From: Ramazzottius varieornatus
Taxonomy: Eukaryota > Tardigrada > Eutardigrada > Parachela > Ramazzottiidae
DNA: 64,000 nt
Direction of reading: 5' to 3'
Assembly: GCA_001949185.1 (NCBI GenBank)
Contig: BDGG01000015.1
Location: forward strand, 1,185,361-1,249,360
Part shown: piece after piece, positions 47,698 to 60,300 of the stretch
How positions within the stretch are numbered: the first letter of the stretch is position 1
Layout of the letters: every line of letters begins with the position of its first letter
Position numbers and translations under genes: made by a program
Notes under the pieces: model-generated
Database searches by the model: none
What the model saw: only the letters and a program-made list of their open reading frames with translations
Told to the model about the DNA's origin: nothing

Positions 47698-47969
47698 TAG
47701 TGCTGGGATAAATACGATAAAATACGATATGATATTTTCTGATAAATATCTTTCAACATTTATATTTCGTTTTCAAGTGCGGGTTTGCGATTTATCGATA
47801 TATAAGAAATATATCGATATACCGCGATATGATATTTCCATTTATCATATTCCGCTCCGCGATATTCCGTCCATATCGATATCTCGATATGATATTTTTG
47901 TCATATCGAATCACTGTGATGTGATATATTTCGAATAAGATACGATGTATCATATTTATCCCAGCACTA
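47698..47969. mobile_element. hAT-type MITE, 272 bp, AT-rich core
   Basis: Terminal inverted repeats TAGTGCTGGGATAAATA match at 21 of 22 positions over the outer 22 bp. Flanking 8-bp sequences CGAACCAC (47690-47697) and CGCGCCAC (47970-47977) agree at 6 of 8 positions, as expected for a decayed hAT target duplication. The interior is a dense array of ATATCGATAT-like palindromes, so the element can fold on itself many ways. It has no coding capacity. Confidence 0.85.
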
Positions 47970-49242
47970 CGCGCCACTAATACGCTTCTGTACCTCGCCG
48001 CATAGGTGGCTGCGCAGTAGAATCTTTAGACCAGCACCTGGCTGTAAGAAGTGGCAGCGTCAGGTGGCCACTCAGCTGCCAATCGTTGTCGAGCGTACTG
48101 CGGTCTTGTGACTTCGATAAAGTAATCAAATCAACAGCTGTTACAAGGGGCCACTTGCCCAGCTGTCACTGCTTACGGTCATTGGCTGATCTAGAGATTC
48201 TATTGCCCAACCACCTATGCCTCGCCGTGCCAGATACGGCGGAGAGTAGGAGACAGCCAGCCTGGCTTAAACGGTTGATTGATTGCATTAGGCGAATATT
48301 AAGAATTTCAGACGGAGTGAGCATTTGCGTCAGAGTACTCGTCATCGATCAACGACCACACAACCAACTCAATAAATAAATAAAACCATTTGAACAAACC
48401 TTTCCGTCGGACTCTCACGGGAAAGCCATTACACCGGGAACTGCGGGAAGCATTTTTCGGTTGTTTTAGATCTCTGCAAGGATGTAGTAAGGGAGGGGGG
48501 AGCAATCTGCAAATTGGTGTCTGCCTTTGGCTTGCCAATCTTATTGATCCATTCTGGAGTGGTAGGTCGTCTTCTCACTTCGTGATCCTCCTCTCCAGCC
48601 TTCAACTCTTTCACAAGAGTCTTCTAGCGCGGTGCGAAAAAACGATGGTTCCGAGCACTGGAACCGAGGCAACAACCTCGACAAGATTCAAGTGGCGCAC
48701 GCGGCACGCATCACGTTCGGAAAAGCTTGTCAATGGCATATTCCAGTGGCAGCCGTGAAACGGTGTAACCGGTAAAGTTGATAAAGTTAGCCCTACAGCA
48801 AGACTGGTGAATTTATTGAAAGAGTTTTGCGAGAGCTCCGCCCACAAAAGCTGGCCTTCCAGTGAAGCTTTAGAATGAATCATAGACCACTTGAGTCATC
48901 GTAGAAAGCTGTTCAGGCATTCTAAAGCCCTTAAATTGGAGCAAACTATGACAAGCCTGAGCTTATGGCGGAAGATCAAAATGAAATTTCTTGGCACCGA
49001 AAGTGGTCTCTACCAATAATCATCTGTTGTTCGTACAGGCATAGTGCAACATTATACCCTGTTGATCGTGCAGTGCCGTCAAGTGTTACTGTCAACAGGG
49101 TTATCAATTCCGTATTAATCAATACGCCAATATCTTCGAATGATTAGTACAAAATTGATTGATTAAATCTGAAATCACGACTCATGACTCATCAAAAACT
49201 TGGACAAATTGTCAAAATAACTAAAAAAATCGGGGAATCAAC

Positions 49243-49707
49243 CTAAGGGACTGTGCTCCGTGCTGTCTGGAGCTCGAGCTTCCTCTTCTGCAAGCCTATA
49301 CTAAGATTTTGCTTCAAAAACGAGAGAGATCTTGTTTCGCCGGTGGCTTCTGCTGTTCTTTCGCCTATTTGCTGGATAAGGCTGAATGCTTCGTTCCCGA
49401 AGGGACCGAAAGTTTTTTGTTCAAGTAGACTTTTTCTTTTTGGGTTCTTTGCCCTGTAGAATAATAATATCGCGAAGTACCGTACGCAGCTGAGGAACCT
49501 CCAAGAGCCCCACTTTCGCTGAGCGGAATAGTTTTTGCGAAACTGATTCTGCTGAGATTGATTCTGCTGTAACTTCGAAATCCGTGTGACTACTAAGGTC
49601 CTACAACCAGTTCGCACGATCGTCAGGTTATACCGAGGTACTAGCGGGTGCTGTGCCATCGGTGTGCAATTTCTTGGAGGTCGTGGAACCTCTTCGGAGA
49701 AAATCAC
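49243..49707 (-). pseudogene. Possible remnant of a transposon-encoded ORF
   Basis: A 154-codon minus-strand frame. Its latter half (FGNEAFSLIQQIGERTAEAT and SLSFLKQNLSIGLQKR) reminds me of the C-terminal part of uncharacterised retroelement proteins in invertebrates and fish that contain a conserved SIAVQRGNA-type ending. The flanking sequence shows no continuation on either side. The resemblance is from memory and weak, so a chance frame is a real alternative. Confidence 0.2.
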
Positions 49708-50570
49708 GGGTTTCGGCTCTACCTATTAGCGGCTCTACTCTATTAGCGTAGTTCAGGAATATCGTGGTTCATCCCAGTGGGTGAGACTTTTATTGAAGAC
49801 AATAGTCTACGCTCAAAAATGAGGAAGCAGCGGCACAAAATGAAACAAATATTATGCACACATACTACACAGAAATTTCCTTCTTTGAGTTCGTCACGCA
49901 CACCGCGGTCCCCCTGGACTCCTCTAGTTCCTGCAGTCACCTTGCGCAAGCTGGTTTGGTTCCTCTAAATTCGCATTACAGTCAGGCATTGTGATTGTAC
50001 CTGTTGTACAAGGCAAAGGTCCTAACCTTGCTAGCGCATCAACTATGCTAATATGCGTCGTGCCTACGTCACACCTTAAAGTGTCCACAAATTTCTCGTG
50101 ACGTATGCCAGCAACGTTGTAAGCGCCAGAAAAGTTAGGACGGTTTCCTCGTACCCGTCAGGCATCTCTGCTAAAATGCTCGTTCTCGACCAGTACCTAC
50201 CCGTACCTACCCGTCAGGCGTTGCTTAAACGAATGATATTGCTCGAATAATTCGTACCACATGACTTTGTCGGGTACTTTGTCCAGGGTTGATGGGTGTT
50301 TATCACCTATGTACAGATGGTGCTGAATCAGCGTGCATTTTGGCACGCCGTTATTTGCAAACGGCGAGGTTGCGAAACACTTCATTCAGAATTTCAGATT
50401 GCTGCTCATAAAATCCATTCAATCCGCACAACTACGTCTGTTATCAATTCCGTTCTCTCGTTCTGTTCCCGGCGTCGTCCATTCTTGTCTAGGAGCGGGA
50501 TCAGGTGGACCATTTGCGTCCGGAAGAGAAGCAGGATGTTGTGAAGTTTACCGCAAGCACCGAACGGACC

Positions 50571-53500
50571 ATGAAGTTTGCGTATAAGGTAAGTCCAACC
50601 GGAAGTGTAACTGCGTCGCCGTATACGCATATAGTCAGCCCTGGGCGATTTTGTTAACATGAACCATTTATATGTTGATCGGTTTTACAGTTCCAGAATC
50701 TGTTGGGGACCGTCTACAATCAAGGGAATATCGTCTTCACCTCGGACGACAATGGAGTGTTGAGTGCGGTGGGGAATCGGATCAGCGCGTTTGATCTGAA
50801 ACGGTATACATGCGTGCGTTCACCGAAGGGTTTCTTCGGGGCTTCCATTTCGGGTTCTTCGAATTCTAGTCGATGCCAAATATTCGCGTGTTTGCAGGAA
50901 TCGATCACAGACGCTCCCGGTGGAAAGCCACAAAAGCTTTACCTGTATCGCTTTATCTCCGACTAGCCCGATAATCATCGCCGTCGACGAAGGTACACTG
51001 TTGAACATACTTCTCAGCTAACGATTGACCTACCGCTGGTATTTTGCTGCTTATTACAGATGGGGAAGCTCTGGTAATCAGTCTGGTGAGCAAGACCATT
51101 CTTCACCGACATCGTTTCAATCGCAAAATCTATGATGTCCAATTCAGCCCCGATGGACGGTAAGCCGCTTTACGCACGGTCCTTCCGCTGTTTTCAAATC
51201 ATGCAATACTTTTTGCTCACTAGCTTCAGCTTCGCTAAATGTCCAAAAATTGTCTTGTAGGAGGTTTGCTGTGACCTTTGAGCAGAATGTGCGGATATTC
51301 ACAGCACCTGGCCAGCGGTCGGTCGACTTCAACCCTTTCCATTTGGAGAGAGAATTTTACGGGTCCCACGACGAGACGACCTGCATCGACTGGACTAGTG
51401 ACTCCAAGTAAGCTGACGGCTACAACCTGTTTTGTCTGTAGCACAGGCGTATACCTGCGTGTCAGATTCTGTTTGCCATTTAGAGTCTTTGCCGTCGGAG
51501 CGAAAGATATGAACACTCGTATTTACCCCGTGGCTCGCTGTCCCAACTTGGGCGTCTACAGTCTCGGCGGACACAGCGATGTCATCTTGAACTGCTTCTT
51601 CGCAAGAAACTCGCTGGCTGTGAGTCTTTTATGCTCGTAACTGATGGGTTGTCATAAGGTAGGCACAGTGAGATGTGCTTAACTGAAGTTTAATGTGCGG
51701 TGAAATCGTAGCTTTATACGCTGAGTCGGAGTGGACAGTTGTGCGTCTGGGACTGCGATACCTCCCTGCAGGAGCTATGGACAGACGATGCCGAGGAGCA
51801 ACAACCCGAGACGATAACGAATGATCCTCTGACGGAGCACCGGCCGACGGATGGTGACGAGCAGCCGCAGGCAGAGTGGCAACCTAAGCGTCGTAACAGA
51901 ATTGTCTACACGAAGAAGGCGAGACATTACTACAGGGAGCTGTCGAAGGACCAGAGCAACGTTACATCGTCCTGTTTTCACAAAGACACAAAGTTGCTGG
52001 TTGCTGGTCTATCCAATGGATCCTTCTTCCTCCATGAAATGCCGGACTTTACTCTGATACATTCCTTGAGGTATGTTGTTGGGTTTTCTAGCTTAGAGAC
52101 TTGACCGTCAGCGGTAGTGCAGGCGCTTTGACATTGCAGCCTAGGTGAGCAGAGCATCACGTCGTGCACCTTCAACCGTGGCGGAGAATGGTTGGCGCTG
52201 GCAACTGCAGGCTTGGGCCAGCTGATTGTCTGGGAATGGCAGAGCCAGGTTTTTGTGCTGAAGCAGCAAGGACACTACGACCAGTTACTGTCTCTGGCCT
52301 ATTCACCCGATGGACCGTATCTTGCTACTGGTGGCTCGGATGGCAAGGTGATGCCCTGCCTTTCTCCCCAGTTTTTTTAACCATATCAGGCTTTCGCCTT
52401 GAGGGCTTCCACTCATACAGTCTATCTTTTCCAGGTGAAACTATGGAACACCACTTCCGGCTTCTCCTTTGTAACCTTCACTGAGCATACATCATCAGTC
52501 ACAGCTCTACAGTTTACACAGAATGGACGAGCTGTTCTGTCGGCTTCGCTGGATGGGACAGTCCGTGCTTACGACATGATGAGGTGAATTCAGTACTGCC
52601 AGTCAGAAACCTGGATGGTACCAGCGTTTGGAGAGAAAGTCCCTCCTCCAGATAATAGGCTTGACTCTCTTTCAGGTATCGCAACTTTCGGACATTGGCA
52701 TCTCCTCGACCGGCGCAGTTCAGTTGCATGGCGGTGGACTACAGTGGAGAAGTGGTGGCCGCCGGAAGTCGGGACTCCTTTGAGGTCTTTGTCTGGTCCC
52801 TACAGACGGGCAGATTGTTGGAGGTCCTCAGTGGCCATGAAGCTCCAGTCAGTGGAGTGGCCTTTGGCTCTGCCGCTGACAAGCAACTGCTGGTCACTTC
52901 TTCCTGGGACCAGACTGTCCGTCTCTGGGATATCTTCCAGGCCAAGGTTCAGTCCGAAGTCATCCGAGTTTACGCAGAAGGTACAAACTTCAAAGTCCAG
53001 TGTTGGCTGTCAACTGGGGTAATCTGTAATGATATTACCTGTTTCTTTCAGCTCTAACGGTTGCCTTCCGCCCTGATGGAAACGAGGTTGCAGTGTGCGA
53101 TCTGAACTCAAAGATCCACTTCTTTGATCCAAGCACAACCGAACAGACTGGCCTGATAGAGGCCAAAGCTGATCTGGGCAACTTCCGAAGGGACCAAGAT
53201 CTGGTTTGTGGGAAAACGGCATCGAAGGGACGGTAAGTATGGGGAAGTACTTGTTTTGTCAGGCTGAATGGGCTTAGTAGTCATAATGTCTCCTTGTGGC
53301 AGCTCATTCACGACGATATGTTACTCAGCCGACGGTTCTGTGATCCTTGTTGGAGGGCGCAGCAAATACATTTGTGTCTACCACACCAAAGAGCACATCC
53401 TGCTTCGTCGATTTGCTGTGTCGCAAAACTGGTCTTTCACGGGCATGACGGTAAGGAAGGAGCTCATTTACAACCTGCTGTCGTAAAACAGCTGATGACC

Positions 53501-54466
53501 TCTTGCTACCTTTAGGAATTCTTGAGTAAGCGAAGCAACACCGAGCTGGGACAGCGAGGGACAATGGACCTGGCCCAGAACGATTCCGACAAGATGCGAA
53601 TGAGTCTTCCGGGAGTTCGGGCCGGTGACATGTCATCTAGACACTTCCGACCGGAAGTGGTTGTCTATGGCCTCCAGTTCTCTCCTACAGGTCAGCGCTG
53701 CCTTGCGAATGTATCAACTGTAGCCAGTGGGCGCTTTAATGGTCCATCGCCATCTTTGCAGGTCAGTCATGGGCGGCTTGTAGTACAGAAGGCCTGCTGA
53801 TTTACTCCACACAGAGGGACGAGCTTTTCGATCCCTTCGACCTCGACCCAACCATCACACCTCAAGCTACTCGTCACTTGATGCATGGGCCATCCCCAGA
53901 TCCGGGCAGAGCTCTTGTCATGGCCCTTCGCTTGAACCAAACCAAGCTGATGGCGGAGGTGATCGAAAGCATTGACAAGTCCGAAAGTGCGTTCGTTGGC
54001 CCACCTTTATACCATCATTCCTCTTTCAGATGACTGAATGTGCTCTTTTGCAGTTTTACTCATCGTTCAGATCCTGTCCGATAAGTACACCAAGCTGCTA
54101 CTGACTTTCTGCGCCATGCAACTGGAGACGTCGCCGCACCTTGAATTCTACCTGATGTGGATCAAAACAGCCCTCTTCGTACATGGAAAGAAGCTCAAGT
54201 CTCACTCTTCCAACATCATGCCCATCCTGCATACGCTGCAGAAGGCCTTGTTGCGAAAGAAAGACGACGTATTACGACTGTAAGGGACGCTGTCCACTGT
54301 TTTACCGTCCTTTGACGTTTCTTAACGTTGGACTTTTTGCAGAACGCAGAGAAATGTGGCGACGTTAGACTACGCGGAAACGATGCTCAAACTTTCCCTG
54401 GAAGAAAAGAAGTCGAGACCGGTTGATGAAGAAATGGAACCACTCGATGATCACAGTTTGCGCTAG
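50571..54466 (+). CDS. PWP2: Periodic tryptophan protein 2 (UTP1), small-subunit processome WD40 protein
   Basis: Sixteen exons encode 902 residues (human 919): 50571-50588, 50691-50803, 50898-50992, 51060-51159, 51261-51407, 51484-51619, 51712-52070, 52140-52347, 52435-52583, 52676-52980, 53052-53232, 53303-53450, 53516-53690, 53762-53986, 54054-54279 and 54343-54466. The start MKFAYKFQNLLGTVYNQGN is nearly the vertebrate start. Two WD40 propellers are recognisable, with LGGHSDVILNCFF, LIVWEWQSQVFVLKQQGHY, VKLWNTTSGFSFVTFTEH, RYRNFRTLASPRPAQFSC, LLEVLSGHEAPVSG, then LPGVRAGDMSSRHFRPEV. The C-terminal UTP1 domain includes HLEFYLMWIKTALFVHGKKL. PWP2 is a component of the UTP-B complex, which assembles on the 5' external spacer of pre-rRNA in the nucleolus for 18S processing. 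Exon 1 is six codons. PWP2 converges on PGK with 267 bp between stop codons. Confidence 0.97.
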
Positions 54467-54733
54467 TCTTGAGGATTCGTTCGAGCTTTACGGAAGACTT
54501 TGTTAATTCTGTGGTTATTTATGTGCACCGACAGACACAAAGTTGCTCTGAAAATCAGCAGGTCGACAGCACACTCAAACACCGATTCACGGTCACAGGA
54601 ACGCCGTACATGGACAAGAAAATCTATCCGCTGCCAAATAGGTATCGATACAAATGACAGAATAACTTGAAAAAGCTTTGACCGGGAAGTGACAAAAGAC
54701 TGACGCTTCTGAATGCTGACCGTCTATCTTACG

Positions 54734-56941
54734 TTACTTTGATTCCGAAAGTGTGGCCACACCGGGTAGATTCTTGCCTGCCAACAATAAAATTCAGCAT
54801 CTGTGAAATACGGAAGGAATAGCCCTGGTACCGATGAATGAAACAAACCTTCCAGCAGTTCCAAGCTGGCACCTCCGCCGGTGCTGACGTGTGTCACCTT
54901 GTCCTCAGCGCCAAAGTTAGCCGCAGCGGTGGCAGTATCGCCTCCACCGATGACGGTGGTGGCGCCCTGCTTCGTCGCCTCGATGACGGCATCCATGACG
55001 GCCTTGGTGCCTTTAGCAAACTTCTCCCATTCGAACACTCCCACCGGCCTATACAAGTACCTTATGGACTATTTTCACTCTTCAGGCTAAAAGCTCGGCA
55101 TGTTTGAAGTGATCGTACCCGTTCCAGATGATGAGTTTAGCTCTCTTGATAACTTCAGTAAACTGCTTGATGGTCTCTGGGCCGCAATCCATGCCCATCT
55201 GGTTGTCTGCAATACCTTCGCTGGCTGTGGCCGCCCCAACTGGAGTGTCTTTGTCGAACTTCTCTCCCGTGACGAAATCGACCGGCAGATGGATTTTGAC
55301 GTTCTTCGTCTTGGCCTTATCCATCAGCTTCTCAACGATTTTCGATCCTTCCTCGTCGAAGAGAGATGTGCCAATCTGCAACACAGCAGATACGCCTCGT
55401 CTCTGACCGAACTCTAACAGCAGTGGCCATTTTGTTGTCAACATCATCATAGCCCCCTACCTTCATTCCGTTGAGCTGCTTTAGGAAGGTGAAAGCCATG
55501 CCTCCGCCAATGATCAACTCGTCGACCTTGTCCAGCAGGTTCTCGATCAACTGAATTTTGTCCTTGACTTTGGCCCTGTAACAAGACCCCTTAGCCGGGT
55601 TACTGCCAAAGTGTACTCGTACTCGTATAATAGACCAGTTTATTATGGGTTGGAATTTTACCCTCCAAGAATTGCCAGGAAGGGGTGATCCGGCTTCTCC
55701 AAGCATTTGGAGAAAACTTCCAGTTCCTTCTTCATCAGGAAGCCGGCAGCTCTCTGCTCAAGCTTGATGCCGGTGACTGAACTGCAGGGGTGAACAACAA
55801 GGCTTGATGAAGGCTGCTAACCGGCGATACTGGCGCGGAATATTGTATATATACGGTCACGTCTCACGGGCACCCGTGGCCCGACTTTTCTTCCTTGTAT
55901 TTTTTGAACCGGTGGTCCAGTTTCTGTGGTTCGAACACTATCCCGTAGAAAACAGCTTAAACGTCTCCATCACGTGACACAGTTCAGTCAACAATTCAAA
56001 CAATCAAGCAGTGAGCACCGGTGGGCAGCCATGGAAATAAGGGGTATATTTGGCTGCTCATCTCTCGTCACGTCACGGTCACGTGACAGGTTCAGAGAAG
56101 AGTCTTATTGACTGGACTGTGTCACGTGATGGAGAAGTTTAAGCTGCTTTGTAGGCGATGGTGTTTGAATTACAGAAACTACAACCATCGGTTCAAAAGA
56201 TACAAGGAAGCAAAGTCAGGCCATGGGTGCCCGCGATCCGTGAGGCGTGACTGTAGTGCGGATACCTGTGAGCTCTGTGGGCCGTTCCGAAAGCATCGTT
56301 GACGTACACATCGCCCAGCTTTGTCAAGGACTGCTGAAACTCCTCCATCTTCCCCTTGTCAGCCTTGATCTTCTTACCGCTGTCATCGACGGAGCTTCCT
56401 TCTTCCTCAGCATGAAATCGCACATTTTCCAGGAGGATGACCTCCCCGTCGCAGGCATTCTTGCACTTCTCTTCCACTTCCGGTCCGACACAATCCGACA
56501 AGAACGTCACCTCCCTACGAAGAAACTCGCTAACTTATTTCTGTAGAGCTAACTGTGCTGCAGACTTCTAGTGAGGTAAAGCATACTTGTTCAAGAGCCT
56601 CTTCAACTCCTCCGCCACCGGCTTTAGGGAATATTTATCTTTCTTCTGTCCGTCCGGCCGTCCAAGATGGCTCATCAAGACAACACTCTTCGCTCCATTG
56701 TCCAACGCATACTTGATAGACGGAATCGCAGCAGTGATTCTGGCAGCATGCAGCACAATTATTCAAGGTCCAAGATACAGGGAGAACAAGCAAATTGCCA
56801 AATTGATATTGATGCCTACCGCTGGTTGTTGGTGATGGCAAGAGTCGACTTGTCTTGCGGCACATTGAAGTCCACCCGCATCAACACCCGCTTTCCCTTC
56901 ACATCCAGCTTGTCAATGGTTAGCTTGTTGGACAACGACAT
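54734..56941 (-). CDS. PGK: Phosphoglycerate kinase
   Basis: Eight exons on the minus strand: 56941-56820, 56739-56587, 56514-56266, 55781-55662, 55575-55461, 55375-55119, 55048-54849 and 54777-54734, encoding 419 residues (human PGK1 417). The start is [20 protein letters not shown]. Substrate-binding VDFNVP and SHLGRPDG are present in the N-domain, as are [13 protein letters not shown] and [18 protein letters not shown]. The nucleotide-binding C-domain shows [50 protein letters not shown] and [15 protein letters not shown]. The enzyme transfers phosphate from 1,3-bisphosphoglycerate to ADP in glycolysis. No targeting extension is seen, so it is cytosolic. Intron 3 (55782-56265) is the longest and carries three TCACGTGA palindromes. 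The gene is divergent from the BED/hAT gene. Confidence 0.98.
55970..56129. promoter_or_regulatory. Cluster of three TCACGTGA E-box palindromes in PGK intron 3
   Basis: TCACGTGA occurs at 55970-55977, 56079-56086 and 56122-56129. The middle one sits in the perfect 10-mer GTCACGTGAC, and the outer two each match that 10-mer at nine positions. This octamer is the preferred site of bHLH-ZIP factors (TFEB/MITF, Myc-Max, Mondo-Mlx), and its CACGTG core also contains the ACGTG used by HIF. Three in 160 bp is far above chance for an 8-mer. Regulation of PGK is inferred. Confidence 0.5.
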
Positions 56942-57360
56942 CTTCAAGCGCTGAAGCCCAGACCTTTGGGCAAATGCTGCCACACTTCCTAAGGAGAAGA
57001 AACCTCTAAACTGGGCGGAAAAAAATGAAGACAGGTTTGTTTGGGAAACGGCAATGAGAGAATCTGTCGAACAGCTGATCGCTTGTCATGATGGAACGCT
57101 CGCTCCTCTAGTTCCCTCACAAATGGAACGGTGAATATGGGTGACGTAGCGGAACGGATCGAATTTGCACGCGGTCGCTACAGATTTGCTGGAGCGAAGA
57201 CGACTTGAGCGACAGCAGCAACCATAGCTGTTTCTCCCTCCTCATGGACGAGATTCTGGATCACTGATAGCCCATTTATATACTTGATACCTTGGCACAA
57301 ACGCTGAAAAATACTGGGGGAACAGATTTTGCTGCAGGCTGCAGAGAAGCTGATCGAACA
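56942..57360. promoter_or_regulatory. Divergent promoter region of PGK and the BED/hAT gene
   Basis: This is 419 bp between two divergent start codons. I see no TATA box at a useful distance from PGK. The open frame of the BED/hAT gene extends upstream of the chosen ATG to 57292, so part of this interval could be coding if an upstream start is used. Confidence 0.4.
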
Positions 57361-60300
57361 ATGGCGGATACAGAGGAACAGACGGAGAGCAGCCAAGAGC
57401 AAGATGACGGAGCAGCGGAGATGGACGTAACGGACGTGCCCGTTACGGAGGCGGACGGCGCACTCCAAATTCCCACGGACCGTCCAGCAAAGGAGTTCTT
57501 CCACAGCGTCTTTGTCAACCATGAGATTACTCAGCTTAAAAGTCCCGCGGGACGCAGCATTAAGAAGTATGTAGCAACGTGTCCCGTTTGCCATAGGACG
57601 GTCTCCTCCACCGACTCCTTCTATGGGTTCCGAGCTCATTATCAAAGCAAGCATCCTGATAATGTGGTACGTTTAAGAGCCGACTTTCATGTCGGTTCAC
57701 CTTCCTTAAATGTGCAAAATAGTCTTTTGGACGCGCAAAAGTGGCATGAAAGGCCTCTTATAGTTCATATTGATGAGAGGGAAAGATAGGATGAGAATAT
57801 TTCTTGGATCAAATGCAGGAGCCGGCGGAGCATGAAGGAAGTCCTGTCAAGAGGTTCCGCGACCCCGATGAGATGCCGTCGAGCGAGCCTGTCCCAATGG
57901 CCGTGCCCGACTACCCAGAGGTGTCGACTCTACCGTTCGAGGCCAGTGGCAAAGAGTTCTTCCAGCGCTTGTTCATCAAGCACACATGCGCCCGAGAAAC
58001 GCGAAAGTCCGACAACCGCGCAGGTACTCGCTACAGCGCACAGTGTAAAGCATGCGGCAGAACCATGGGAGGCCTTGATGGCTTCTTCAAGTTCCGCGAA
58101 CACTATCGACTTCGACACATGGTAGGTGACAGCATTCTGAGCCGCTTTAGTAGTAAACCACTGGAAACTATTCATCATGCTTTTTTCTATAGGGCGACAA
58201 GGAGCACGTTGGCCAAGGGGCAGATGGGCAGGGTTCGGTGGTGCTGAAGTCTCCGAAGAAAGACCCCACTGAACGACCGGCTCGAGAATATTTTGACACG
58301 TTCTATGTGGACCAGTCTGCCGAGAAAGAAGCGGAAATTGGAAAGAGAAGCGCGGTGAAGTATACGGGGGACTGCAAGCTCTGTGGAAAAAGGATCGGCG
58401 GTACGGACTCCTTCTATGGATTTCGAGCACACATCAAGCATAAGCATAAGGACATTCAAGTGCAGGTATGCACTGCAGGTGTATGTTGCTGTCGTCTTTC
58501 TTCTGCTCTAGTGGCAGTATAAGCTTGAATATTTTTCTGTGTGCTTTGGTAGTCGTTTGAGGACCTGCAAGAGTTCATCAGCATGCCCAGCATGGCGGGT
58601 ATGGAGATGCGGCTGGCCAATACGCCGACGATGGCAGAGGCTGCCGCCACCTCGGAAGACGTGACAATGGTCAAGCCTATCCTCGGAGCCGATGAAACGA
58701 TGCAGGTCAGTGCGAAGGCGGTTCACGACCAGCAGTACAGCAACCATAGAACGGTCCTGGCCGAGCAAACCAAGGCGGGTCAAAAAGAACGGAAAAAGTT
58801 CGTGGCCGACTGTAAGGCTTGTGGCAAGACCATCACCGGCAACAGCTCCTACTACAACTTCAGAGCCCACCTTTCCATTTGCGGCAAAGAAATGGTGGTA
58901 TGAGCGCAATCACTTCATTCACTATGTTGCCCATGCCCTACTCTTATACTGTTTCATCTGGAACAGGACATGATCATCGTCTCGACCTCGGAGGTGGAGA
59001 AGAAGGGTCGCGGGCGCAATAGCAGCTCGCCCAACGGGCCTTCCACGTCGTCCAAGAGCGATGATCGTGATCAGATGAAGCTGAATCGCAATGTAGCCTT
59101 GTGCGCGGCCGATGTCCTCATTCCGCTGGCCACCTTGACAAGTTCCTCCTTTGACAGACTGGTCAAAGATATCGACAGTCACCTGGCGGTAAGTTTCTCT
59201 CACAGTTGGTACCAAGAAGGCAGAAAGGTGTCTGATGGAGGGTGTTTCTGTTGTAGTGGCCAACTTGTCAAGCCTTGGCGTCCAAGCACCTTCCCGAGCT
59301 TCGCTCCTACATCCGCCAAGAGATTGTAGCCGAATTACGCGATGCACCATTGGTTGGCCTGACGGTGACCATCTGTCAACAGCGAGGCTTCATCTGCCTG
59401 ATGGTCCACTATGTCAATAGTAAAGGAAAGCTGCGCAGTCCCTTCTTGTCCTACAGACGCATTCTCTCTTCGTCCAACGCCAGCGTCCTCCTCAACAGCG
59501 TGGTTGGTGTCTTGAAAGAGTATAACTTGGTGGAACGAGTGGCTTACGTCGACCTGGTCGACAACTTTGGCGTTAACGGAGCCATCGTTGAAGGGGAAGA
59601 TGAGGATGGGCTGGACAGGGACGGCCTACGAAGACGGTGGAAGACCATGATGGACGAATTGAAAGAAGGTCTTTTGACCTACTTGAAGGTCTCCCCATGC
59701 CGAGTACAGGTAGCATGGTCATTTTTATCCATCTGCCCTAATCTGAACTGAATTGCATCTCCAGCTGTTTTAGATGAGGCAAGTTGTTCGCATCCTTGAA
59801 AGCCTTCTGGAGTCGGCAGTGAGAGGAAACGCGGCTCTGTCGGCCTTGCTGACAAAGATTGGTAACAGTGCAGCCATCATCAAAAAGGCGGCTTCCTTGT
59901 TCAAGGGCACATCGGCCTGGGGTGCCTTGTACCAGAAAGCTAAGATGGCCGCCGAGTACATGCGAGAGTCGACGGCGGCGGCGCGAGGGAAAGCGGCCAG
60001 TAAGCTGACCGACGAAGAGCAGGAGATGTTGCTGGAGCTGTTGAAGGTAGCTGAAGCCTTTGACGAACTCTTCATCAAGCTCCGTCAACATGACTCTCCG
60101 ACGGTCTGTGACTTGATACCCTTCGTCTATGGGATCCACAAGTGGTTGTCCGAGTTTAAGGAAGACACGGAGATCCTCCGGGATTTCACCGACTTGCTGG
60201 TTCAAGAGTTGGATGCCCGCTTCGAAGGGGTCGACGATGAGGAGCAGTACATCATGGCGGCCTTTCTGGACCCCAAGTACAAGTTGCTGTGGTGTCGAGG

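Larger units (their letters stand above)
47333..50570. other. Gene-poor region with transposon debris
   Basis: This is 3.2 kb between ATP6V1D and PWP2 start codons. It holds a hAT-type MITE (47698-47969), a possible transposon ORF remnant near 49243-49707 on the minus strand and a short tandem GTACCTACCC repeat near 50195. No cellular gene is supported. The two promoters must lie at its ends. Confidence 0.5.
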
